Origin: Brachionus manjavacas
Lineage: Eukaryota > Rotifera > Eurotatoria > Ploima > Brachionidae
NCBI GenBank assembly: GCA_019054805.1
Contig: JAHQIY010000012.1
Location: forward strand, 1,426,001 to 1,490,000
Length of the DNA stretch: 64,000 nucleotides
Reading direction: 5' to 3'
The notes beneath the pieces were generated by a model. It was not told where the DNA came from and ran no database searches. It saw nothing but the letters and a program-made list of their open reading frames with translations. Made by a program: the position numbers and the translations under genes. Every line of letters starts with the position of its first letter. The stretch's first letter is position 1. Below are positions 11,491 to 21,674 of this stretch, in pieces.

Positions 11491-12554
11491 ATGAATAAAA
11501 TTTCTATCAAAGAGCAAAAAAAATTCAACGAAACTGAGTTTCCTTTGGTTCTGAGTCCAAACTCAGAAATTACCACTCTTAAAGAAACAATTGATCATAT
11601 TTCAAAAAATCTTGACTCCATTCTTACTGATCTAAAGCATCATGGTGCCATTTTATTCCGAGATTTTCCCATCAATGATGCCAAAGACTTTAATGACTTT
11701 TGTCTTTCTTTTGGATGGAAAGATTTGCCATACATTGGTTTGTTAAGATTTCATCGTTAATCTTATTTTTTTAATTTTCAAATCAAGGTGGTGCTGCTGT
11801 AAGAAAAAATGTTTATGGAGTTGTTTTTACTGCGTAAAAAAAAAAAAAAAAGGAAAAGAAAAAAATTTAATTTTTTTTTTAAAGAAATGAAGCTCCTCCA
11901 GATCAACCTATTCCATTTCATCACGAGATGGCTCAAGTTCCCAAATTTCCTTCTCATCTTTTTTTTTACTGTGATTTAAAGCCTAGTGAAGGTGGCCAAA
12001 CTCCATTATGTTTGTCAAATGCTGTTTATGAGCGAGTGAACGCGGAAAGACCAAATTTTATTGAGAAGCTGAGACGCCTCGGGGTCAGGTACACTCGGGT
12101 TTTGCCGGATCGAGATGATCCGAGTTCTCCTATAGGACGAAGTTGGCGCTCAACCTTTTCAACAGATTCAAAAGAGGAGGCAGAAAAAAGATGTATTGAG
12201 CACGGTGGTACATTTGAATGGCTTGAAAATGATTGCCTAAAGACAGTATCGCAAGTATTTGATCCTATTAGGCTGGATGAGAGGACAGGCAAGCTGACAT
12301 GGTTCAATTCAATAGTGGCTGTTTATTATGGGTGGAGGGACTCTAGAAATACACCAGAAACGGCAATCACTTACGCAGATGGTACACCATTGGATGCTGA
12401 GGATGTAAAATTTGCCAAAGATATTCTGGATGAATTATGTGTGTCGATTGAATGGAAAAAGAATGATGTTATTTTGGTGGACAATAGACAAACTTTGCAT
12501 GCTAGAAAGAGTTTTGTTCCTCCGCGTCGAATTCTTGCTGCTTTATTTCAATAA
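11491..12554 (+). CDS. TauD/TfdA-type Fe(II)/2-oxoglutarate dioxygenase, three exons
   Basis: Exons 11491-11737, 11788-11833 and 11885-12554 (963 nt, 320 residues), with introns of 50 and 51 nt, both GT-AG. The middle exon supplies the conserved stretch GGAAVRKNVYGVVFTA that links the two longer open frames. Iron-ligand candidates are the H-x-E of PFHHEMAQ (H110, E112) and the distal H303 in DNRQTLHARKSF. The arginines near the C-terminus (PPRRILAALFQ) fit the 2-oxoglutarate-binding position. The overall pattern matches the clavaminate-synthase-like branch of the TauD family known from plants, fungi and bacteria (Arabidopsis At3g21360 type), whose substrates are mostly unknown. The ATG at 11491 is used because the preceding in-frame codons lack an ATG. 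The protein is likely cytosolic, as no signal or membrane segment is seen. Substrate cannot be inferred. Confidence 0.88.
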
Positions 12555-12652
12555 AGTATTCAAGTTGTTTCAAGAGCTTTTTTCTTAAAATTTAGTTAAA
12601 GATTTTTGAATAAAATTAATAAAATTTAAATTTTTTTTAAGGAAATATACAG

Positions 12653-12740
12653 CACTGATTTGCTACAAGGATTTGACGATATACGAGGAAAAAACGTTAA
12701 TTTACGTAAAATATCGTCAAATCCTCGTATCAAATCAATG
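12653..12740. repeat. Long inverted repeat (30-nt arms) 3' of the dioxygenase gene
   Basis: Arms at about 12653-12682 and 12711-12740 are nearly perfect reverse complements: both carry GGATTTGACGATAT or its complement and ATTGATTTG-type ends. They are separated by about 28 nt containing TTTACGTAAA. It would form a strong hairpin, and is either a minimal foldback element or the remains of a MITE. Confidence 0.7.
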
Positions 12741-13480
12741 TTTTATCTAAGAGGTTTTGTTTTCAAAGGCTTCAACTATGACTAAGAAACGAAAATTTGA
12801 TATTTCATTTTCTGATTATATCAGTAAATTTTTTTTTTTTATTATTCCTAAAAAGTGTTATTTGCTCCGAAATTTCTTATTAAATTTTCATGATGGAAAC
12901 CATTGAAATTAATCACTTAATCGAATAAACGATTATTTAATTTTTTTGAGAATGACAAGCCAGCAAAAATCATTTATATTTTATCAAAGTATAATTTTTA
13001 TCTTTAGTACAATATTTAACAGCATTCTTTTTACCCACCTCTTGTTTTTCTCTCTCATTGGTTTTGTCAGTAAAATTTAGCTTTTTCCTTTTTTTTGGCA
13101 TCAATTAGTAATTTTTTTTAAGAGAAGTAAAATCAAATTTAGGAGAATTGGCATTAGAAATTTTGAAAACAACATTTAAAAGTTCAAACAAAAATTTTTA
13201 AATTTACATTTATAAAATTATAATCCAAATAAATTCAAATTAAACATAATAAAACATGCTATTAAATTTATTCAGGGTTAAATCATAAACCTTAGTGGGA
13301 GATATAAATTTATTAACAACTATTGAAACTCATTACCTAATTATATTTTACCAAGTACCAAAAAATAATTTAGAAATACCAAACATGTTTTAGTCGTACT
13401 TAATTAAATTTTCTAGTACCAAAAAATGTTTTAGTCAGTTTTATTAGAAAAAAAAAAGTAATTTTTGACGTTTTATAAAA
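12741..13480. other. AT-rich stretch, no gene recognised
   Basis: No convincing frame or transposon motif. A phrase around AGTACCAAAAAAT recurs in diverged form at about 13355 and 13413, suggesting a small local duplication. Confidence 0.45.
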
Positions 13481-13539
13481 TTTTATTTAATTATAAAAAA
13501 AATACTTAGAATTAAAGAAAATTTTAGTAATGGAGCAAT

Positions 13540-13990
13540 TTTCGATGTATCATTTTCAGGTAAATTTGCTGGTTCACTTCTCATCCACGCTGGCTTTATC
13601 ATCTTTGGACGTCCCCTTTTCCGATTGCCTTCAATTTTCAAATCAACTTCGGAGAAATCACAAACATTTAAATTAAAAGCAACTGTAATAATGTGTTTGC
13701 AGATGTAGTTTTGTGCCAAAACTAACAATTTAACTACTATTTTTTCATTCTTGGCTATTAATTGAAAACACATGAAGACTTATAATGTATTTGATAAATG
13801 AATCAAAATCAGTTTGATCAAGACACAATGAATTGAGGTATTCTTAGCAATATTGCTTGTTTAACTATCACTTGAAGCACAAAACTGTTCACAGTTATCT
13901 ATTGTTAACTTAAAAATTTTTGGATCTGCCATGCAGTATTTCTATGCTTCAGTCCACTTTTTTAAATCTAGTTCTGGAATAAATTGTTAT
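13540..13990 (-). pseudogene. MULE-type transposase remnant (SWIM zinc-finger tail)
   Basis: The minus strand encodes a CKHIITVAFNLNVCDF-like segment followed by KRGRPKMIKPAWMRS. Upstream, in broken frames, are weak matches to the preceding cysteine part of a SWIM finger (NCEQFCASSD). A SWIM CxC...CxH finger followed by a basic RGRPK tail is typical of Mutator-like transposases. Frames are interrupted and no terminal inverted repeats were recognised, so this is a dead fragment. Confidence 0.5.
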
Positions 13991-14019
13991 ATTTTACAGT
14001 AATGCTATGATAAACTGTT

Positions 14020-14190
14020 TTTACGTAATTTTACGTAATTTTTCGAAGTTTTTAGTAAATATAAAAAGGACCAAAAAAAAACTGAAAAAATGGCGATTTT
14101 AAGGAATTTTTCTTTTTTTTTTTTAAATTAAAAAGAAAATTCAAAAAAAAATTACGAAATTTTACGTAAATTTTAGTATAAAATACGGGG
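14020..14190. repeat. TTACGT-rich cluster
   Basis: Repeated TTTTACGTAATTTTACGTAA-like phrases at both ends of an A/T-rich core, similar in kind to the arms of the mariner foldbacks elsewhere in the window. It lies immediately beside the small Tc1/mariner element at 14277-14697. Confidence 0.4.
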
Positions 14191-14276
14191 AAAATGGTAA
14201 ATTTTAGTGAATTTTATTAAAAAAATGAGAAAAAAATCGTTAAAAAAACACAACTACAGTGCAATTATTAATACTC

Positions 14277-14697
14277 CGACCAGTCACAGTTTTTCTCAAT
14301 GACTATTTTAATTACCTAAGAATTAATAATTTTTAAAGGAATATAAATTGAATATTTTATTAAACAATACCTTTTATAAGTGATCGATATATCTTTTACA
14401 TTTAAATGGCGTAAATTCTCTAATAGCTGTAATGGGATCACAATCGAATAAGACCATTTTTTTTCTTACAAAAACTTTTAGCTCATTCCACAACAATTCA
14501 AAAAGTTCGATAATGAGTTCAATTACACCAGGACAATGACCCAAAACATAACTTATTGTTATGTTCAAATAACAAAATAAATAACACATATTAGGTACTT
14601 TATTTACTAAAATTCATCATATTGATAAATAATCTAGTATTAAAAAGATAAAATCACAAATTGATTAATTGAGAAAAACGGTGACTGGTCGGATAGG
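14277..14697 (-). mobile_element. Short Tc1/mariner-like element with TIRs and a transposase C-terminal remnant
   Basis: Terminal inverted repeats begin TCCGACCAGTCAC and continue GTTTTTCTCAAT; the left arm is at about 14277-14305 and the right arm at about 14665-14697. Both ends abut TA, the standard mariner target. The minus-strand open frame 14589-14374 encodes a C-terminal transposase-like segment (LLWNELKVFVRKK, then FTPFKCKRYIDHL), matching the last catalytic region and C-terminal helix of Tc1/mariner proteins. At about 420 bp it cannot be autonomous. Confidence 0.7.
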
Positions 14698-14699
14698 AT

Positions 14700-15077
14700 C
14701 AAATACTTGCGATACTGTCTTAATGCCAAAAAAGAGCATCTATTATCAGGACAGCCTTCTCATCTTCTCCGTTATTTAAAATAATTTCAAATGGTCCTTT
14801 AAGTTCTTCATTCGATTTTTTTAAAAATTTGATTTTCTCAACACCAAATTTATCCTTTTCTGAAGAAATAAAATTTTCTTTATGATTTGAATGTTAAATC
14901 CAAATTTTCTAAGTCTAAGTCAATTATTTTATTTTTCATTCCAACGGCAACATCCTTTTATCATCAAAAAATGAATAGATTTTTTTTAAATATTATATAT
15001 ATAATGAATATTAAATATTAAACCAGAATTTAATTTATTGAAATCATTTTTATGAAAAAAATTCATAAAATTTTTCA
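14700..15077. other. Spacer downstream of the DUF547 gene
   Basis: AT-rich and mostly 3' flank of the minus-strand DUF547 gene. The part at about 14730-14960 is slightly richer in GC and could contain further minus-strand coding remnants (short frames only). Nothing could be assigned. Confidence 0.4.
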
Positions 15078-18000
15078 TTAAAATTTTATATTTAGTTCCC
15101 AATTATAGTCGGAAAATTCGATTTTGATTTTTGGACAAGTTGACTTAAGCTGATCGAATTTTTTCTTTATTTCATCATCAGGCCTAAATTTGGAACTCAC
15201 ATAATCAATTATTTCTTCATCTGGATTTTCGACAAAATCTGTGCCATACCATAAAAGCAATCTGGAAATGACCATTTTATTCTCATCTGGAAAAATTTGC
15301 GTTTCATTTGTGCAAAACACTTGGCATGCTAACTCAAGTCCTCGTTCTAAATTATCGATTGTGTAAAAAGCAATAGGTGGGCATCCCTTAAACAAATAAT
15401 TTTTTTTTACAAAAATAGATAAGGGAAAATTATTAAGTACTTTGGCACCACAATTTAGTGCAAAATGAATTCGTGGGTCAAGTTTTCTCACACAGTATTT
15501 TATTCTAGAATCATGATCAGAGAAATGGTTGTCTTTTTTGGCCGGATGGGGTCGATTAGCCCGTAGAATTCCATGCTCAATATCATCCAAGCTAAAAATA
15601 TATCTGCCAATCTGGTAGGCCATTCTTGACCAAAATTTGCCGTTCAACAAATTGAGAATATTTGAATCTTTCACCATTTGTTTCTCAAAAAGATGGCAAA
15701 TCGAGTGAATGGTAAGAGAATTGTAAATGTATATTTTACAAGTTAAGAAAAATTTTCATAAAATAAATTTTAATTATAAAAAAAGGATACTAATGAAAAA
15801 CACCAGAACATTTCTGTCATTTTTTTGCTCATCTGAATCTTGAACTAAAATATCCAAATTTACACTTTTTAACATACCGGCTAAATTATTCAAATCATTT
15901 TGATACAGTTCACTTTTGATTAAATTTTGGTAATCAATTATTTTTTCGTCGATAAAATTTTCACCCTTTAGCCTAAAAAAAAAATTTACAAAATTTATTT
16001 TTGTATCAAACAAGAAATTCAGTTTATTGTGAAGAATATTGAGGCCTTTAAAAATATCGAAAATTATTTATTTCAAAATTTTTAAAATTTCAAAAATTAT
16101 TTAATCAATATTGGACTTTTTTAATTCACTAATTTTTATTTAAATAAATATACATATTTTTAAATTAAAAATTAATTCTTACTAACTTTAAGCCTATGAT
16201 ATACAGAAGCTATGATACATGGTTTTTACGTATTTTCGATTCTGATTTAACGAATTTAGGTGACAAAATTGTTAAATAAAATCCAATCATTTAGAATATT
16301 GAATTGAAATATGGCTTTAAGATTTATTTTACCGAAAACAAAAAAAAAAGTTCACTTTTTGTTTCAAGTAGATTCCACGAATTTATTGTTAAATTACGTA
16401 AAAAAATTTTGTCTTAAAATTACTGTATTTTTATTCTTTGATTAAAATTCTAGCTATAAACAAAAAAAAATGATCAAAGTAAATGCATTTGTTTATGCAA
16501 AAGAATGTATTACCGAACCGACTTTAGCAGAACAAAAGGAACAAGATGTATTTTTTTACCTAAAAAAAAGTTACTTTAGATACCGCTATTTTTAAAAATT
16601 TTATAAACCTCACTCTAATTTAATAAGCCTAACTCTATATTTAATAAAAAATAATCTAAATTAATTAAAAAAGCACTTCTAAATGAAAATTTGATAATAT
16701 AATTTTATTTATTTTTTTTTTTTTTTTTTAATTTGAAATAACTTTGATTTTTATTAAAGCTTGTTTAAAGTACCATTATTTGAATTAGGAAGGCCTAATT
16801 CGTTTATTTACCTTAATAAACTCCCTTTCAGTTTCATCAAATTTTACGTAAAGTTACTTTAAATTTTACCGGAAAAGCACCAAAATCCATTTATTTAAGA
16901 AAATTTAAACTGTATATTTAGTAATTTTTTGAAAACAGACAATTTTTATTTAAATTAACAATTTCTTAATTATATGTAAAATGTAAAGATGATCTCGGTT
17001 AATCATTTACACAAGAATCTTGTTATTTTAAATTTTTTTACTTTAATATGACCATTTTTTCAGAAAAATTAAAAAAAATTTTCGATACCGCTATTTTCAA
17101 TAAAACTTCTGCGATTTTAAAAAAAACTCATCTAAATTAAATAAAAGTACAGCTAAATAATAAGTTAATAACATAAAAAAGTATCAAAAGAAAAAATGGT
17201 TACAACATTCTCTATAAAATTCTATAGCTAAGCATTCAAAAACTTAAAATAAGGTAGGAAGTTTGAAAAAAACTTATATTTTTTAAAAAAAGATTTTTTG
17301 TATTAAAAAAGCGATCTTTTTATTAAATTTAGTGAAAAAATCATGAACATTAGCGGTGAGAATTATTATAAGCCATTAAATATTAAGGTATTTATAATTT
17401 GAAAGCAAATAAGCTTTTTTAAGTATTTCTAGTATTCATTTTTTTGTTTCCAATATTTCAACAATTTATTTTAAATATTTTTTAATATTTACAATTACAG
17501 TTTTTTGAGAAAATTTTTAGATTTTGAAGAAATTTTTAGTAATTTTTTAAAAAATTCCAAAAAAACTAATTCCATTCCTTTTATGCCCAAAAAATCTAGC
17601 ACTAATGTTTTAATTAATTAGAAATTCTTTTTCTCAGTAGACAAATATTTTTAATACAAGATAATTATATTCTAAATGTAGATAGTTAAAAAAAAAAACT
17701 TCTTGACTTGTTCTAAGCTTAAGCGAAAATATGTTGTTGAAGAAAAAAAAGTAAGTTTGTAATTTTGTTTTTCTTGACCGCTTATTTGCGTCGATCTAGT
17801 CTTGCTGAAGATACAAGTAAATTCTAGTTAATTAATTTAATTAATACTGAATATTTTTCGAAGTTGAATTGTAAAAAGTCAAAATAGTAACACTTTTATG
17901 ATAAATATCAACTTGATAAAAATACTATCTACATTTGAATCTAAACATTAATAAATAATTTAAAATAAAATGATCTAAAGGCCCATGTAGCATGAATGCA

Positions 18001-18935
18001 TTCTTAAAGAAACAAAATTTTCCATGCTCTTCAGCAAGCTTTATTGTCTGAGAAAAGCTTGAAGAAAAAATTTCAGAATGCATTCGCAAAAATGGTTATG
18101 GTTTCCTGTTAATGCCCCATTAATTTTGAATTTTTAAATTTTAAACTCTCTTTTGTCTGAAATTTTTTTTTGATTAATCTCCTTAAATTACATTTGTCTG
18201 TCATGTTTTATTTGATTGCCTAGGTTAATAAAAATTAAGACCTAATTCAATATTTGAGTTTTTGGCACCAAAATTAAGGTAATTGAATTTTCTAAAATAT
18301 TATTGAGACCTTCTTTAAAATTTTCTTTTTTTAAGTTTACAAACAAAATAATGTTTTTTTGGTAGACTTTAGAGCCACTCCTAAACACCAAGCTATATAA
18401 AATATATATGAACTTGTAGATCTCAACAAGCTGATCACAAGTATGAGTATTTTATGCTGCACGGACATTTGTTTTATTAATGAAAAACATGTTTAAAAAG
18501 ATTCGAATTTATGCTACATAGAAAAGCCTTGTTTGTTTTACCTATTCATGGAATCCCAAGAAGAAAAAAAATTAAGCATAGTGAATATAAAAATGTCAGC
18601 CTTGATTAAATTCAAAAAGAAAATTTTATTTTTTTTATGATAAATTAAGTTTCTTTTTTATCTGCAAAATATTTAAATTTTAATTTCTAGATAATTTTAG
18701 AAGCTAAATTCTAGTTTTTAGTATATTCTATAATTTGATTTCTACATGAAATCTTTTGAATTAACAAAAAAAAATGTCGAAATTCAAAATTGATCAATTA
18801 TTTTACCAAGCAAAATTAATCTACATACTTTAAGACCAGGGTTATAATTTGTTTGGACAAAACTAATGGATCAATGGAGCATTCGGAATTTTCTTTGTCG
18901 CTGTTAAGCACAATATAATCTTGGTTTTCACTCAT
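15078..18935 (-). CDS. DUF547-domain protein, four exons with a probable U12-type intron
   Basis: Exons on the minus strand: 18935-18829, 15972-15791, 15730-15441, 15386-15078; 888 nt, 295 residues, all phases consistent. The DUF547 signature is clear: FFI-N-IYNSLTIH (residues 94-105), FSLDDIEHGILRANRPHP, then DPRIHFALNCGAK-GCPPIAFYT (about 181-202). Intron 2 (15790-15731, 60 nt) starts GTATCCTTTT and has TTTCTTAACTTG near its end, a minor-spliceosome donor and branch point. It appears to end AT, which restores the conserved asparagine. Intron 3 (15440-15387, 54 nt, GTACTT...TTTAAG) has no stop and is a multiple of three, so it looks coding although it interrupts the NCGAK-CPPI motif. Exon 1 is 2.9 kb away and is joined on frame and phase only. 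DUF547 proteins have no firmly established biochemical activity. Confidence 0.78.
16020..18800. other. Large first intron of the DUF547 gene
   Basis: AT-rich non-coding sequence with TTACGT phrases at about 16225, 16395 and 16845. A small inverted-repeat cluster at about 18000-18090 is built around GAATGCATTC and a CAAGCTTT...AAAAGCTTG hairpin and may be a MITE fragment. No transposon protein was found. Confidence 0.45.
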
Positions 18936-19146
18936 TTTTAAATTTTTATAATTTTATAAAATATATTTATAGGGCTAAGATCACATGAGAAAAAAGTCAT
19001 GTTTTATTTGCACGTTTTTTAATAAAATTTTAATTTATGAGTCTTATTTTATTAACTAAACCTCGACTCGTCATCATAATAAAAATTTATAATTTCTTGC
19101 CTACTTTATTCAAAAAGCATTTTCTAAATAAAATTAATATAAAAAA

Positions 19147-19728
19147 ATGGATCCTTTTCAAGACTCCAACCAATTTGGCGAAGACCCTGCTGCTGAGTTT
19201 TTGGCACGAGAAGAGGCCGAAATGCAAAAAATTGAAGGTTTAGACGATGAATTCGAGACCAAAGTCAACCTCAACTACAATTTTGATGAATCATCGACCG
19301 ATATGATCGAACAGGAGTCAGAAGAACAGCCAGACCCTTATTCTTTTATTTCCAGCCAAGACCGAGTTGTTCAAGAGCCTGAGAAAATAAAAAAATGGCG
19401 AGAGGAGCAAAAAGCTCGAATTGAAGCTAAAGATGCGCAAGAGGAGGCCAAAAAGCTAGAGTGGCGCGAAATGGCCAAAAAAGAACTCGCAGATTGGTAC
19501 AAGAACCGTCAAGAGCAATTGGTAAAAACAATTGAAAATAACAGACTGACTAACAAGGCTTCGGAAACAGAGATAATGGCATCGAGGGAAAACGACTCGA
19601 ATGGCCATGATTGGGAACGAATTGCCAAGCTGTGCGATTTTAACCCCAAAGCAAATAAAAATCAGAAGGACAACTCTAGATTGAGATCCATTCTTTTACA
19701 ATTAAAACAAACGCCATTAGTTAGATAG
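19147..19728 (+). CDS. Clathrin light chain
   Basis: A single-exon gene of 193 residues, close to the usual length (about 190-245). The N-terminal consensus EDPAAEFLAREEAEM (residues 12-26) matches the universally conserved light-chain motif that regulates assembly and binds Hip1-family proteins. The heavy-chain-binding helix is at about residues 77-135 (EPEKIKKWREEQKARIE, then EWREMAKKELADWY). The C-terminal WERIAKLCDFNPK and SRLRSILLQLKQTPL segments (146-191) are also diagnostic. The light chain coats vesicles together with clathrin heavy chain at the plasma membrane, Golgi and endosomes. Unusually few introns (none) for an animal copy. The start is the first ATG of the conserved frame. Confidence 0.97.
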   Translation: MDPFQDSNQFGEDPAAEFLAREEAEMQKIEGLDDEFETKVNLNYNFDESSTDMIEQESEEQPDPYSFISSQDRVVQEPEKIKKWREEQKARIEAKDAQEEAKKLEWREMAKKELADWYKNRQEQLVKTIENNRLTNKASETEIMASRENDSNGHDWERIAKLCDFNPKANKNQKDNSRLRSILLQLKQTPLVR

Positions 19729-19729
19729 G

Positions 19730-20310
19730 TCTAACGCATTGCCAAGGCTTATTTCTAGATCTTAATTTTTATTTTTTAGGTTTTAAATTCTAATCAGATC
19801 TTATTTTGTGAATCTACGTTTTTATTAAATGTTTCAATTATTTAGACCCTTTAATTAAAAAAATAATAGTAATATTTGATTTTTACAAAATAAATAAACA
19901 CTGAAGACTATTAATCGCCTTTGCTTTGCTTCATGATTTTAAAAATTAACCCAAAAAAAATTATTAAATTAACTCAAAAACCTGTAAATCACACCTGTCT
20001 CTTACTTTTATCAAGTTATGTGTATGTTAAATACTTCTTTTTAAATAGCAATAAAAACGATTAAAATGAGGCATTGTTAATTTTCATACAAAATTTTAAT
20101 TTAAAATAAAAATATGGTTTTGTACCACAGATTTTTTAAGATGTAAAAAGCGAGACAAGCAATTTTTCATTTGACAGTCAAGTTTAAAGAAAAAATATAA
20201 AAAAATATTTGCCAAAAATTTTTTTATTCTTAATCAAATTGAATGTTAAATTAGAATCGAAAAATAAATTTTTTAAAATCATTACTACCTAATACAAAAT
20301 TATATAATTA
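19730..20310. other. Downstream flank of clathrin light chain
   Basis: AT-rich, with AATAAA-like polyadenylation signals shortly after the stop (for example around 19890). No further gene is seen. Confidence 0.45.
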
Positions 20311-20313
20311 TGT

Positions 20314-20371
20314 ATTTTTTTGCTAAATTCTGTCACCCATAATTATGGGTGACAGAATTTAGCAAAAAAAT
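20314..20371. repeat. 58-bp perfect palindrome
   Basis: A perfect inverted repeat with 29-nt arms and no spacer, centred at 20342/20343. Each arm carries GCTAAATTCTGTCACCCAT or its complement, flanked by a T/A run. One half-arm plus its 3' flank (TGACAGAATTTA-CAAAAAAATTAATTTAC) recurs at about 31658-31692, so it belongs to a dispersed repeat. Confidence 0.9.
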
Positions 20372-20639
20372 TAATTTACAAATTGCATAAAAAATTTGAA
20401 TATATAATAGAGACAAATAATTGATATTTAAAATGATAATTAAAATTTCCGTGTTAATTAAAAAGATAGGTGAAGCAGAGCTTTATATATGCAAGTAACG
20501 AGGCGTTAACTTTTTTTAAAATTTATTATTAAGATTATTATTCCTCTAGTAAGTCGAGTTGACTCTCATTTACAGTCTTTACTAAATATTTGTTCAGATT
20601 TTGGGTCAAAATGGAGACTCAAATTGAACACCCTTAAAT

Positions 20640-20950
20640 CCGACATAGTTGAATTCGTTGAATTCGCCATGGTTTTGGATTCTTTCCAATGGCATGGGTT
20701 GAATCAAAAAATCACTTAGATTTTTAAGGCGGGATAAAGCAACATAAGTAAGTAACAGCTTTTGAAATTATTTGGCCTTGAGATTTGTGGATAATGGATG
20801 GACTGGTCGAAGTTAGAAGTTAAACAGGTAGAAGTTGTCCAGGGTCTCTTGCTGTGAGTATGACTGAAATACCACCAAAAAGTTTATCCTTACCGGTGGC
20901 CTGTTTTAGGCGTTTATCGATTACACTACAATTATTTAAATTAGATAGGT
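20640..20950 (-). pseudogene. Pif1/Helitron-type helicase remnant
   Basis: Minus-strand translation gives IDKRLKQATGKDKLFGGISV followed by ILTARDPGQLLPV, the Walker B/QLPPV region of Pif1-like helicases. After a deletion comes SIIHKSQGQIISKAV, matching the later TIHKSQG helicase motif. Animal Pif1 fragments in repeat-rich DNA usually come from Helitron transposons, but no Helitron end was seen. Stops and the missing middle make it a pseudogene. Confidence 0.6.
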
Positions 20951-21059
20951 AAAGAACGATGTTAAGTTTATTTTGTTAATAAACCTAATGAATTAAAAAA
21001 AGTAAGATTGATTTCTTCTTCTCATGTGTATAGTATATTGACGAACTTGGTCAAGAATT

Positions 21060-21673
21060 TTTTAATATATTTTTATTTATTTATTTGTATATCTGTATCG
21101 AGCTAAGGCTCCTTCTGATTAAAAAAAAAAATAAAACCAAAAAAAATAAAGTTTAAAATGAGAAAAAAAATTTATAAAAAAAAAAATAAAAACAAAATAA
21201 GTTAAAATAGAAGAAAATTAAAATTAGATATATTGATAAAGAGAATAACAGGATACATATTTTTAAATGTCTGATTTTTCAGGGAAAAAGGAAGAAATAG
21301 TAAGGTAGCAATTACACAATGGAGTTGGGTATTCAATATATCTTGCTTCGAAACCTTCTTTGTATTCCTTCACCAGTCTTACAACCAATGGAATAGAATG
21401 ACTCAGTCCTGCCCCAACATAGCTCTCACTCAATTCAAAAAGCCGATTCGAGACTGTTAGTAATTTTAGTTTATTAAAAGCCTCATGATGTACGATGTTG
21501 GAGGGAGTATCATATTTTAACTTAAGAATAGATCCAACTGCTGAATTCTGAATCACTTGTATTTTTTTAATGTTGGTTTCTGTGAGTGAATTTAAACAAG
21601 GAAAAGAATAATCGAGAATTGATCCTATTAAGGAGTTGTATAGATTCCCTAATGTTTTGGGTTTAGGCCCCAT
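21060..21673 (-). mobile_element. LINE-B family: 5'-truncated LINE inserted into the hAT transposase
   Basis: The open frame 21673-21263 encodes the C-terminal region after the reverse-transcriptase core (GPKPKTLGNLYNSLIGSILD...). The 3' end at about 21060-21125 reads, on the minus strand, GAGC-CTTA-GCTC hairpin, GATACAGATATAC, then an ATAAATAAATAAA tail. The 5' boundary falls inside the hAT coding region at about 21673. Further 3' ends of the same family are at 34741-34776 (+) and about 35035-35313 (-). It is the family of the host LINE at 26665-27250/30036-30246. Confidence 0.8.
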
Positions 21674-21674
21674 T

